From contig JAUUYW010000017.1 of assembly GCA_030590265.1 (NCBI GenBank), forward strand, positions 1 through 19,149: 19,149 nt of DNA, in the 5' to 3' direction. Below, in pieces: positions 1-7,896 of this stretch. The translations under genes and the position numbers were made by a program. Source of the DNA: Candidatus Krumholzibacteriia bacterium. GTDB taxonomy: Bacteria; Krumholzibacteriota; Krumholzibacteriia; LZORAL124-64-63. The notes below the pieces were generated by a model that was given only the letters and a program-made list of their open reading frames with translations, did not search any database and was not told where the DNA came from. Positions within the stretch are counted from its first letter, which is position 1. Each line of letters starts with the position of its first letter.

Positions 1-141
1 CCCCATTTTTTTTGCCTGTTTCTGCACCGCTTCAATCTCTTCCAAAGGTGTTGGTTCCGCTTCTTGGGCAGCAACATTTCCACCAATCAGGACCAAGCAG
101 AGACTCAGGCCGACAAGCAGTTTATTCAAACGCCAATTCAA
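1..141 (-). CDS. Small exported protein, N-terminal part only (runs off left edge)
   Basis: Forty-seven codons are visible, starting from TTG at 141-139 behind a strong ribosome binding site (GGAGG, 7 bases before the start). The start overlaps the stop of the upstream GT9 gene (TTGA), so translation is probably coupled. The N-terminus MNWRLNKLLVGLSLCLVL is a basic region followed by a hydrophobic core. It ends in NVAA-QE, a good signal peptidase I site, so the protein is probably exported to the periplasm. The mature part begins acidic and proline-containing and then becomes helical (EEIEAVQKQAKKMG). The remainder lies outside the window and the family cannot be named. It is the last visible gene of the envelope operon that starts at ychJ. 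Confidence 0.6.
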   Translation of the reverse strand, partial: MNWRLNKLLVGLSLCLVLIGGNVAAQEAEPTPLEEIEAVQKQAKKMG

Positions 142-1186
142 GATTCTTCCTCCGATTTTTGCCGATGGATTTCCATGACGGCTCCCAAAACATCCCGTTC
201 AAAGACCTCATTCATACAATTATAGTGCGGGCATCGTTCCCCGGAACAAAGCCGGCTGGCTGGGCAATCCACCCTGGGCACAACTGTCCTGGTCCAGGGA
301 CCTCGTGGTCCCCAGCGTCCGGGGCTCATGGTTGGCACTGGCGGATACAATCCCACGGTACCCAATCCAAGGGCAGCTGCCAAGTGCAGAGGACCAGTGG
401 ATGGACCAATGAAATAATCTCCAGCCGAGAGAATTCCCAGAAAATCCCGCAAATTGTACCGGTTCAAGAGCACGGTCACCTGCTGATCAAGATTTTCCGA
501 CACCTTTTCAACCATGGCATCATCCACGGAAGTTCCGGTGATAAAAACCCGAAACCCTCAATGCCGGTCAGGGAATTGGCCACACCGGCGAACCGGTTCG
601 GGTTCCAATCGAGAGCAGAACCGCCGGAGCCGGGGTGCAAGAAAACAATCTTATCTTCCTGGACCTGATACTCTGCCCGGAATTCCTGGCCCAGATCACG
701 CTGCCCTGGTGTCAAATAGAGGGTTGGCTGGGGAAAATCAACTTCCGGACCCGATTCACCCAGAAATTTGCCCGCCAGGCGCAAATTCTGATCCATCTCA
801 TGAAGTTCTGAATGGGACCGAGCCTGCCTGCTGCCCCGATTCAACAGGAACCAACTGCTAAACCGCGACCAGGGTCCATACCGAAGCCCGATCTTCGCCC
901 GCCGCAGCAACTGGGCCAATTCCCTTCGGTACTGCAACATGATGGCGGCGTCAAAATGTTCACCGCGCAATCCATCAGTAAGAGTTTCCAAGGAATCCGC
1001 GGACCCGTTTTCCGTCCAGGTCCAGATCCCGGTCAAATGGGGATTGTTTTCCACGAGCGGCACCGCAGACGGAGCCACCAGGGCATGGATTTCCAGGTCC
1101 GGTTGAGCAGATTTCAGATACTCGAAAACCGGAACTGAAAGCAAAAGGTCTCCCAGCCGGTCCGTGCGTGTGACCAGGACTTTCAC
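138..1186 (-). pseudogene. GT9-family (heptosyltransferase-like) glycosyltransferase, interrupted by a frameshift
   Basis: Two reading frames together make one glycosyltransferase family 9 protein of the ADP-heptose:LPS heptosyltransferase type (GT-B fold), which adds sugars to the LPS core at the inner face of the cytoplasmic membrane. The N-terminal part (GTG at 1186) has the typical opening KVLVTRTDRLGDLLLSVPVF and later HPGSGGSALDWNPNRF. The C-terminal part has the donor-site signature GPSTGPLHLAAALG. The frames join near 543-556 by a -1 shift. Restoring one base in the GGG or TTTTT run gives a smooth GF-VFITGTSVDDAM continuation. Both halves keep their motifs and show no other lesion, so this is a recent mutation or a sequencing/assembly error. 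The start overlaps the stop of the GT2 gene (GTGA), and its own stop overlaps the next start (TTGA). Confidence 0.8.
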
Positions 1187-1923
1187 CGATCATCCATTCG
1201 CCACAATTTGGTGTACTTGCTCAAAACATAGAAGGAACTGGAGAGACACAAAACAAAACCAGGCCAGCCATCAAGGATCCCACCTTGTAGAATCCACATG
1301 CGCCAAAAAGCCGCCTTGCTGCGCAACACCGCGGCCGGTAAATTGGTGCTTCGGCCCCTGGCGTGCATCTCCTCTGCCGCCAAAGTGGTGTAGCGATTCA
1401 GCTTGTCGATGTACTGTTCCATTGACTGATAAGTGTAGTGATGCAGCAACCCTGGCAAACGTTCAATAGTCCCGTCGGTTTCAATGGACTCGTGGACCGG
1501 TAAATCATTGAATCCGGCCCGGTCAACTTGGAACTGGCGCACCACATGGTGGGGGTGCCAGCCGCAATGGCGGATCCAGTGTCCCAAAAAACGACTCAGC
1601 CGGTTGACGGTGAAAGCCGCCGCATTGGTATCGTCAGGCAACTCTTCAATGGCTCGCCGCAACTCCGGCGTCACCAGCTCATCGGTATCCAAGCTCAGGA
1701 TCCAGGGATTCCGGCAAAAGGAAACGGCCTTGCTCTTGGTGCGCCCAAAACCCAGCCATTCGGTTTGATGGATTTCGGCCCCGTGACGGGAGCAAATTTC
1801 GGTTGTGTCATCGGTGCTGTTCTGATCCAGCACCACAATCTGGTCGGCAAAAGCCACCGAAGCCAGGCAACGGTCCAGGTCCCGGGCAGCGTTCAAAGTG
1901 ATGATGGCCACGGAAATCTTCAC
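1183..1923 (-). CDS. GT2-family glycosyltransferase, LPS-core WaaE/KdtX-like
   Basis: This 246-residue protein has a GT-A fold like the WaaE/KdtX family, which adds a hexose to the LPS inner core from a nucleotide-sugar donor in the cytoplasm. It opens with KISVAIITLNAARDLDRCL, followed by VLDQNSTDDT (31-40) for nucleotide binding and LSLDTDE, whose DTD (79-81) is the metal-binding DxD motif. FNDLPVHE further on matches the acceptor-side region of WaaE-like enzymes. The C-terminus is fairly hydrophobic, which suggests loose membrane association. The start is GTG at 1923, overlapping the stop of the upstream oxidoreductase gene. It is directly followed by a GT9 gene, a common pairing for LPS-core or surface-glycan synthesis. 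The sugar and acceptor cannot be told from sequence. Confidence 0.88.
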   Translation of the reverse strand: MKISVAIITLNAARDLDRCLASVAFADQIVVLDQNSTDDTTEICSRHGAEIHQTEWLGFGRTKSKAVSFCRNPWILSLDTDELVTPELRRAIEELPDDTNAAAFTVNRLSRFLGHWIRHCGWHPHHVVRQFQVDRAGFNDLPVHESIETDGTIERLPGLLHHYTYQSMEQYIDKLNRYTTLAAEEMHARGRSTNLPAAVLRSKAAFWRMWILQGGILDGWPGFVLCLSSSFYVLSKYTKLWRMDDR

Positions 1924-2960
1924 GAAACCTCTTCTTCGTCAGGCACCAGAATGACTTTGCCAACATTCAGGCGGTTTTCCAGCCGTTGGTGGGCTTCTCC
2001 GGCCTTCGAAAACGGAAACACCGAATCGATAACCGGATCGATCTTGCCTGCTGAAAGCAATTCAAGCAAGCTCTCAACCCAACCATGGGTTTTGTATCCC
2101 ATGTCCCACATGCGTCCCAGGTTCACCCCTGCCAAACTTTTGTTGTCGTTCATCAGGCGGATTGGATTCAGTTTCAACCAGGGTACGCCGGCCAGGGTGC
2201 GCAAGCTGGACAGGATGCCACTGCTGGATCCGGTGGCCGCATGGGAGAACCCAAACACAACCAGTCGACCGCATTTGGCCAGGGAATTGTAGCTTTCCAT
2301 GATCCAGGGGCCATTGCGGGGTTCCAGGGCAATGTCCACACCGTGACCACCAGTGGCCGCGCGCACCGCGGTGGCAAAATCGCGCCGCCTACTGTCAAAA
2401 ACAAACTCCAGGCCCTGTTCGCGCAAACCATCGTGTTTGGCCGGGGAAGCAGACCCAATCACCCGCGCTCCATTCAGGGCACAGAGCTGCACCACCGCCT
2501 GGCCCACGCCACCGGCTGCTGATTGGATAAGAACCAAATCGCCCTCTGCCGCGGGCGCCATAACCCGAACCATTTGCCAGGCCGTCAAATAGTTGACCAA
2601 AAGTGCGGCCCCCTGAACCGGACTTATTCCCGCAGGCCGCAAATGAACCAGTTTTTCATCCAGGCAAACAGACTCGCTGTATCCGCCAAAGTTGCACATG
2701 GCCAGGACGGGTTTTTCCAACCACCCAGCATCGACACCTTCGCCCACGGCGTCCACCACACCGGCCACTTCGTAACCTGGCACCGCCGGCAGCTTTGGTG
2801 CGTCGGGGTACAGGCCCAGGCGCATCATCACGTCCGCGAAATTGACCCCCGCGGCCTGGACTTTTATCCGCACCTGACCGATTCCCGGATCAAGCAATTC
2901 TGTTTCGCGGATTTGCATGGCCTGGGGCCCGCCCTTGCGCGCAATTACGATCTGTTTCAT
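1920..2960 (-). CDS. Zinc-independent MDR oxidoreductase, quinone reductase / VAT-1-like
   Basis: This 346-residue protein belongs to the medium-chain dehydrogenase/reductase superfamily. The N-terminal GroES-like half carries the family patterns AAGVNFADVMMRLGLYPD and PAVPGYEVAGVV. The Rossmann half carries AAGGVG (148-153) for NADPH. The cysteine/histidine zinc ligands of alcohol dehydrogenases are absent, placing it with NADPH:quinone reductases (Qor) and the VAT-1-like branch. The SLAGVNLGRM segment late in the protein also fits VAT-1-like members. It probably reduces a quinone or an alpha,beta-unsaturated carbonyl in the cytoplasm. Its presence between an outer-membrane protein gene and glycosyltransferases is unexplained. 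The ribosome binding site is weak. The start lies 18 bases after the stop of the preceding gene, and its own stop overlaps the GT2 start. Confidence 0.88.
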   Translation of the reverse strand: MKQIVIARKGGPQAMQIRETELLDPGIGQVRIKVQAAGVNFADVMMRLGLYPDAPKLPAVPGYEVAGVVDAVGEGVDAGWLEKPVLAMCNFGGYSESVCLDEKLVHLRPAGISPVQGAALLVNYLTAWQMVRVMAPAAEGDLVLIQSAAGGVGQAVVQLCALNGARVIGSASPAKHDGLREQGLEFVFDSRRRDFATAVRAATGGHGVDIALEPRNGPWIMESYNSLAKCGRLVVFGFSHAATGSSSGILSSLRTLAGVPWLKLNPIRLMNDNKSLAGVNLGRMWDMGYKTHGWVESLLELLSAGKIDPVIDSVFPFSKAGEAHQRLENRLNVGKVILVPDEEEVS

Positions 2961-2978
2961 GCCTGGGATAAGCCTTTC

Positions 2979-4763
2979 TTATTGATAAGCCACAGTACCT
3001 GGCTTGATACCTGGATATTTGATCTCGGGTCCTGGGGCATTGCCCAGTTTCAGTCCAAAGCTGAATCCGGGATTTTCTACGTTCGTGACCAGAGAAACCC
3101 TGAACTGGAAGGTGGGCAAGACCAATGCCGGGTTGCGCATCCTTACCCCCAGACCGGTGCTGAGATAAAATTTTTGTTTGAAAATGGAGTTGTCCTCATC
3201 GGCGATGGCGCCCACATCTGCGTAGGTAAAAAACGATAGTCGGAACCCCAACAAACTCCAATGGGTGAACATACGATACAAGGTTTTGAACACCAGGCGT
3301 TGGTTTCCTGCCACCAAACCATTGTCCAAACGGTAAATCCCGGACCGTTCACCCAGATAAATCTTATCAAAAGGATGACGCCCAATACCCAGGGTATATC
3401 TTGTGGCAAAATACAGCCTGTGCCGAATGGATTTCGCCCCCATCAAGGGTGTAAAGTAGGCTCCATAAATATCCAAAATCCCATCTTCAAAATGGTCCTC
3501 CTCCATAAAACCGCCGATGGACAATCTCAATGAAGAGACATCGCCCCGGTTGCGCATGGAAATAGCCGCAGAATCAAAAAACAACCCAGGACGGTGTTCA
3601 AATTCCCTGTGTTCCACACCACCAGACACTTTTAGGGTAACGCCGGTTGGCAAATCCTCAACTTCGCCTTCACCAAACAGATAGCTTGTTTTGTAGGATT
3701 TGGTGCGTTGAAGGGTGAGAGAGGCAAAATAGCGGTCAAAATTGTGGTTTGCTCGATTGGTATCCGGGGACACTGCTGATCTCTTGTAGAAATTCCTTTG
3801 CTGAAACCGAATAGCCGGAATCAACATGGTTCGGGCACCGCTTTTCATGGTTCGATGATCATACATCTTGAACGCTTCACCAGCCCAGATATCTATTTCT
3901 TTAAAAGCCCGTGGAGTTTCCTGTTCGAAATCATCCATATCCTGCCAACGGGCTCCACCAATAAATTTCAACCCGGGATGAGCCAAAAGACGCTCAGCAT
4001 CTATGGCCAACAGATCCTTCCGATAGGAACTTTCATACTCAACCTTCCCTCGCCAAAAACTGCCTCCCAGATTCTCCTTTTCCAGAATTCCATTGTAGCC
4101 CCAGTCCCTGTCGGCATTTTTATTGCGCAGAACCTGATTGGAAAATAACAGACCCAAACCGCCCACATTGTTTGAAGAAAGCCTGGCACGCCAACGGTCG
4201 GCAGTGATCACGGTCACAGCTAATCCGAGAGGCCAACGGTCGTTGGTTTCCACCACTATGCCGACCTTGTCCGGAGCACCATCAATGGGCACCACGTGGA
4301 TGCGCACATCATTGATGTAGGGCAAGTTCCGCAACAGACGCTCACTATCGGCCAGATCAAACGGCTCAATGGTGTCCCCTGCCTCAAAAAGCAAATACTG
4401 GCGAAGGATTCTTTCTTGCGTGTAATCCTGAAATTTTTTCGAAAAACTGTTGAGCAATCGTTCGGATCCTGCCCTATCGTCATCCCAGCCTTCTTCAAAG
4501 GATTTCACCTGACGGATAATAACCACTTCGATGGTTTTGCCGGCATATTGGACGTAAGGGCCGACAATCTCAAGGCCCTCACCATCGATGGGTTCACCGG
4601 TGAGGGCTTTGTTGCCAAAAAATCGATGCAGGGTTCTTTCAATCCAGTTCTGGTCAGTCTCGGAGTCATTGTCATCGGCAGCCATCAGCGGGTTCGGAAG
4701 AACCAACAGGGCCACCATAAGCAGCCAGATTCCCAGAGTTTTTTTCCGATGATGTCGCCTCAC
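2979..4763 (-). CDS. POTRA-domain outer-membrane beta-barrel protein, Omp85/BamA-TamA-like
   Basis: This 594-residue protein has a basic, hydrophobic signal peptide with cleavage likely after PLMA (about residue 28). Residues of roughly 78-176 look like one POTRA domain, with the typical GDTIEPFDLADSERLLRNL and LPYINDVRIHVVP pattern. The rest is rich in alternating aromatic/polar strands with tight turns (GGVEHREFEHRPGLFF, RLYFATRYTLGIG), consistent with a beta-barrel. It is shorter than BamA (about 800 residues, five POTRAs) and does not end in an aromatic residue: the last barrel-like strand is followed by a short tail ending in VAYQ. The role could be assembly or secretion across the outer membrane, or an outer-membrane part of a surface-glycan system. 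GTG at 4763 is the start, with GGGAGG lying inside the end of ychJ, 3 bases away. Confidence 0.78.
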   Translation of the reverse strand: MRRHHRKKTLGIWLLMVALLVLPNPLMAADDNDSETDQNWIERTLHRFFGNKALTGEPIDGEGLEIVGPYVQYAGKTIEVVIIRQVKSFEEGWDDDRAGSERLLNSFSKKFQDYTQERILRQYLLFEAGDTIEPFDLADSERLLRNLPYINDVRIHVVPIDGAPDKVGIVVETNDRWPLGLAVTVITADRWRARLSSNNVGGLGLLFSNQVLRNKNADRDWGYNGILEKENLGGSFWRGKVEYESSYRKDLLAIDAERLLAHPGLKFIGGARWQDMDDFEQETPRAFKEIDIWAGEAFKMYDHRTMKSGARTMLIPAIRFQQRNFYKRSAVSPDTNRANHNFDRYFASLTLQRTKSYKTSYLFGEGEVEDLPTGVTLKVSGGVEHREFEHRPGLFFDSAAISMRNRGDVSSLRLSIGGFMEEDHFEDGILDIYGAYFTPLMGAKSIRHRLYFATRYTLGIGRHPFDKIYLGERSGIYRLDNGLVAGNQRLVFKTLYRMFTHWSLLGFRLSFFTYADVGAIADEDNSIFKQKFYLSTGLGVRMRNPALVLPTFQFRVSLVTNVENPGFSFGLKLGNAPGPEIKYPGIKPGTVAYQ

Positions 4764-4766
4764 AAA

Positions 4767-5252
4767 CTACCTCCCGCAACACTTCTTATATTTTTTCCCA
4801 CTGCCACAGATGCAAGGATCGTTGCGACCGATTTTGGGCTCTTCCCGCACAACTGGCTTGTTCACCCCTGGCTCGCCTTCGGTGAAATGCCAAACCCCAT
4901 CCACCTTGTCGAAAGTGGCCACTTCATGATATCGGGCCAGATCGCCATTGTAGGTATAGCTCGCCACAAACTCAACTGTTCCGTGGTCGTCGTCCAATCC
5001 ACCATCGATCACCTCAAGAATCTCAAGGCCATGCCACTCGCTGTTTTCCGCCCAGTCCCTGGATCCATCGCGGTCATTTTCATCCCGGTTGTCCGGGTGC
5101 AAACTCTCAAACAGAAAATCCATCTCCGCATGGGAGTGGGCGCTGTATCGGGCGCGCATCAACTCTTCGGCCGTGACGGCCTGGCGTTCGCCCTTGATGA
5201 TGGTTTCGCAACATTCGGCGTAGGGCTTTTCATTTCCGCAGGGACAGTTCAT
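4767..5252 (-). CDS. ychJ: YchJ-family SEC-C motif protein
   Basis: This 161-residue protein has a zinc-finger-like SEC-C motif at both ends: C3-x-C5 with C14-C15 at the N-terminus, and C147-x-C149 with C158-C159 ([15 protein letters not shown]) at the C-terminus. SEC-C motifs coordinate zinc and, in SecA, bind SecB and the ribosome. The middle part ([22 protein letters not shown] and a [16 protein letters not shown] segment) is the NTF2-like central domain of YchJ/UPF0225. The molecular function of YchJ is not established. ATG at 5252 follows a GGAG site. It is the first gene of the minus-strand envelope operon and its end supplies the ribosome binding site of the outer-membrane protein gene. 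Confidence 0.9.
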   Translation of the reverse strand: MNCPCGNEKPYAECCETIIKGERQAVTAEELMRARYSAHSHAEMDFLFESLHPDNRDENDRDGSRDWAENSEWHGLEILEVIDGGLDDDHGTVEFVASYTYNGDLARYHEVATFDKVDGVWHFTEGEPGVNKPVVREEPKIGRNDPCICGSGKKYKKCCGR

Positions 5253-5290
5253 CTCAACTCCACTTGTAGATTGTTTGCTAGTTTGGAAAT

Positions 5291-5314
5291 GGGCCGCCGC
5301 ATTTGCGGCGGCCC
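5291..5314 (-). terminator. GC-rich hairpin after the OPT transporter gene
   Basis: A perfect 10-bp stem (GGGCCGCCGC / GCGGCGGCCC) closes a 4-base ATTT loop, 43 bases past the stop of the OPT gene and 39 bases before ychJ. The stem is very stable, but only a weak T-containing stretch follows on the minus strand. Termination may therefore be partial or factor-assisted, and some read-through into ychJ is possible. Confidence 0.6.
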
Positions 5315-5356
5315 GATTGCAGGTTTCCGATTAGACCGGCCGAACCGAAGTCCAGC

Positions 5357-7360
5357 CTAGTCGTCCGCGTTGCGGGCTCCGCGATACAGGAAATAACCCA
5401 AGGCGCAGAATGCCAAAATGGTTGTCACTGCACTCATTGGATTGTGTTCCAACCAATTGACACGCCCCAGAGTTTCTTCAAAGCTCCAGGTATTGTCGCC
5501 CGTAACTTTGCTGCCAATAAAGCGGCCAGTGGAAACAATGACTCCCATAATAGCTCCACCAGCAACAAAGCCACTGGCCAAGAGGGTACCTTTTTCCTTG
5601 CGCCTGGTTTTCAGCTCCGCGCTGCCACCCTGAGAAACAAAGTGGGCGATCATACCACCGGCCAACACCGGGGTATTGATCTCCAAAGGCAAGTACATAC
5701 CCAATGCAAAAGCCAGAGCCGGCACACCGATCCAATCCAGGATCAAAGCCATGAACATGCCTGCCATGTACAGCAACCAGGGTGCGGGTTCACCGGTCAT
5801 CAAAGGTTCAATGAGAGATGCCATGGCATTAGCTTGGGGAGCCTGCAAGCCACTACCCTTGTCAAAACCAGGAGTTTCAGCCAGCATCATGATGACGAAA
5901 GTCACCGAAATGGCTGCCACGATAGTGCCCAGAAATTTCCATTTTTGCTGGACCTTGGGTGTAGTACCCAGCCAGTAACCAATTTTAAGATCACTGATGA
6001 AACCGCCACTCATACTCAGGGCGGTGCAAACCACACCACCGATCAGCAGGGCCGATACGATGCCGTCTGAACCATTCATGCCCACAGCCTTGAGAATGAC
6101 CGAGCTGATGATGAGAGTCATCAGGGTCATGCCCGAAACCGGGTTTGTGCCGACGATGGCAATGGCCCGGGCCGCCACGGTAGTGAACAGGAATGAGATA
6201 CCGGCAACGACCAGCAGTCCCACCACAGCCTGCAACAACGAGACATTGGGAACCAGGAAAAGGAAGAAGCAGAACACAGCCACCAGGGTCATGATCAAGC
6301 CACTGGTCACCAGGCTCATTGGCAAATCTTGTTGAGTGCGCTCGGTTGTCTCGCCACTGCCTTGCTTGCCGGCGTTGGCGGCCAACTTAACTGCGCCCAC
6401 AATGATGTCACGGCTCTTCCAGACACCAATCATACCGGCCATGGCGATGGCGCCAATACCGACCGGTCGTACGAAATTGTAGAAGATATCGCCGGTAGCC
6501 ATGGCGGACAACCCGTCCACCTTGAACAAATGACCTTCAACCATGACGCCATCACCCAGCAACCCGATCATGGGTGTCATCACATACCAGCTGAGGAAAG
6601 ACCCACAGGCGATGATCAGGGCATAGCGCAAACCAATGATGTAACCCAGGCCGATGATGGCTGCCTCGGTCATCAGGTTGAACTCCAAACGCATTTTGCT
6701 GGAGAGGGTCTGTCCCCAGCCAAAAGCCGTGGTGGAGAAAGTTTCCCGCCACAAGCCGAAGACCTGACTGAGAAGTTGGTAGCCACCTGCAAAAAGACCA
6801 CTCTTCAAGAGCAAGCCCGCCTGGTTTCCGCCAGCCTCACCGGCCATCAACACCTCTGTTGAGGCAGTGGCTTCGGGGAAGGGAAATTCGCCGTGCATAT
6901 CCTTGACGAAATAACGACGGAAGGGGATCAGAAGGAGAATACCCAAGAAACCACCCAGCATGGAGGCCAGGCACATTTGCCAGAAGTTGGTCTTCTCGGC
7001 CAGGCCCAAAATGTAAATACCCGGCAGGGTGAAGATGGCACCCGCGACCACCACTCCGGAAGCCGACCCGATGGACTGGATCATCACGTTTTGCTGAAGC
7101 GCGCCTTTTTTCCCCTTGCTCAGGGCAATGGCCATGATGGTGATGGGAATGGCTGCTTCGAAAACCTGTCCGATCTTCAGACCCAAATAGGCGCTGGCTG
7201 CCGAAAACAGAATCGCAAAGAAAATACCCCAGGCCAGGGAAAACGCGGTCAATTCCGGCACAATCGTATCAGCCGGAACTACGGGAACATATGTTTCGCC
7301 TTCCTTCAGCTTGCGATAAGCACTTTCAGGCAGACTCTTTGAATTGCCACCGACTTCCAT
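5357..7360 (-). CDS. OPT-family oligopeptide transporter
   Basis: This highly hydrophobic protein of 667 residues has many membrane segments along its whole length. It matches the prokaryotic oligopeptide transporter (OPT) family, proton-driven importers of small peptides or metal chelates. Typical parts are the opening ELTAFSLAWGIFFAILFSAASAYLGLKIGQ split over the first membrane segments, IPITIMAIAL, NVMIQSIGSASG, FPEATASTEVL, and late LALGMY-type segments (PALAFALGMYLPLEI). The start is taken as ATG at 7360, with GGAGG 5 bases upstream. A GTG at 7366 would lie inside that ribosome binding site. It sits 198 bases downstream of the STAS gene on the same strand, and a peptidase T gene is nearby, which favours a role in peptide uptake. 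The substrate is not certain. Confidence 0.9.
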   Translation of the reverse strand: MEVGGNSKSLPESAYRKLKEGETYVPVVPADTIVPELTAFSLAWGIFFAILFSAASAYLGLKIGQVFEAAIPITIMAIALSKGKKGALQQNVMIQSIGSASGVVVAGAIFTLPGIYILGLAEKTNFWQMCLASMLGGFLGILLLIPFRRYFVKDMHGEFPFPEATASTEVLMAGEAGGNQAGLLLKSGLFAGGYQLLSQVFGLWRETFSTTAFGWGQTLSSKMRLEFNLMTEAAIIGLGYIIGLRYALIIACGSFLSWYVMTPMIGLLGDGVMVEGHLFKVDGLSAMATGDIFYNFVRPVGIGAIAMAGMIGVWKSRDIIVGAVKLAANAGKQGSGETTERTQQDLPMSLVTSGLIMTLVAVFCFFLFLVPNVSLLQAVVGLLVVAGISFLFTTVAARAIAIVGTNPVSGMTLMTLIISSVILKAVGMNGSDGIVSALLIGGVVCTALSMSGGFISDLKIGYWLGTTPKVQQKWKFLGTIVAAISVTFVIMMLAETPGFDKGSGLQAPQANAMASLIEPLMTGEPAPWLLYMAGMFMALILDWIGVPALAFALGMYLPLEINTPVLAGGMIAHFVSQGGSAELKTRRKEKGTLLASGFVAGGAIMGVIVSTGRFIGSKVTGDNTWSFEETLGRVNWLEHNPMSAVTTILAFCALGYFLYRGARNADD

Positions 7361-7558
7361 GGGCACCTCCGGTCAGTTTTTGTTCGGACGAAGAAAGAGG
7401 ATGGACGGCTAGCAGGGAGCTGATGCTTAAAAGGATCAAAACTGCCGGAACTACCGTCACGGTGCAGAAATTTAACATTTACAGCTCGGGGATACAAGAG
7501 AAGGATCAACAGAATTATTCAGAGCGAATTCACAGCCGGTGGCCAGGTGTGGTCAAGG

Positions 7559-7894
7559 TCAACTCAGAGCGGCCAAAGCCTCTTCCCTGGTGCTATAGGA
7601 AGCCAAAATCCGGTCCAAATGAGTCAGGCGCAACAAAGAAGCTACATTATCACCCACAGTGCACAAAACCAGGTGCCCATGCTCCGGCAACTCCCGGAAA
7701 ACTCCCGCCACAACGCCCAGAATGATGCTGTCCATCAGGGTAACCGCGTCGAGATCCAAAACCAGGCTCCCGTTGCCCTTTTCCAGGGCTGTTTTCAGGG
7801 ACTCACGCAAACCCTTAGCCTGGGATGCGTCCAAACGGGCCACTCCCGGCACCACTACGGATATGCCTTCGTTCTGAAAAACATCCATGGACAT
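7559..7894 (-). CDS. Single-domain STAS protein (anti-sigma-factor-antagonist-like) with an altered phosphosite
   Basis: This 111-residue stand-alone STAS domain is of the SpoIIAA/RsbV type, cytoplasmic proteins that bind a partner switch kinase or another partner. GSLVLDLDAVTLMDSIILGVV (roughly 42-62) is the STAS core strand and helix. The usual D-S-S-G phosphorylation site here reads D-S-I-I, so the serine phosphorylated in SpoIIAA is replaced by isoleucine and only the preceding serine remains. ATG at 7894 lies 2 bases after the hybrid kinase stop, with AAAGG upstream inside the kinase gene. The longer frame reaching 7996 has no support. Co-transcription with the kinase suggests it is an output or partner of that kinase. 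No partner-switch kinase or anti-sigma gene lies in the window. Confidence 0.85.
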   Translation of the reverse strand: MSMDVFQNEGISVVVPGVARLDASQAKGLRESLKTALEKGNGSLVLDLDAVTLMDSIILGVVAGVFRELPEHGHLVLCTVGDNVASLLRLTHLDRILASYSTREEALAALS

Positions 7895-7896
7895 GG

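Noticed and set aside
543..556. Programmed -1 frameshift in the GT9 gene
   Set aside because: The local G-TTT-TTA is not a proper X-XXY-YYZ slippery heptamer, and no clear stimulatory stem or internal Shine-Dalgarno was seen; GT9 enzymes are not known to need recoding.
4296..5360. Open frame of 354 codons on the plus strand
   Set aside because: It is antisense to the outer-membrane protein gene and ychJ, which both have clear family motifs and good starts.
7361..7558. Sigma-70 promoter in front of the OPT gene
   Set aside because: The best pair found (TTGTAT, 17 bases, TAAATT) matches consensus poorly and has no other support.
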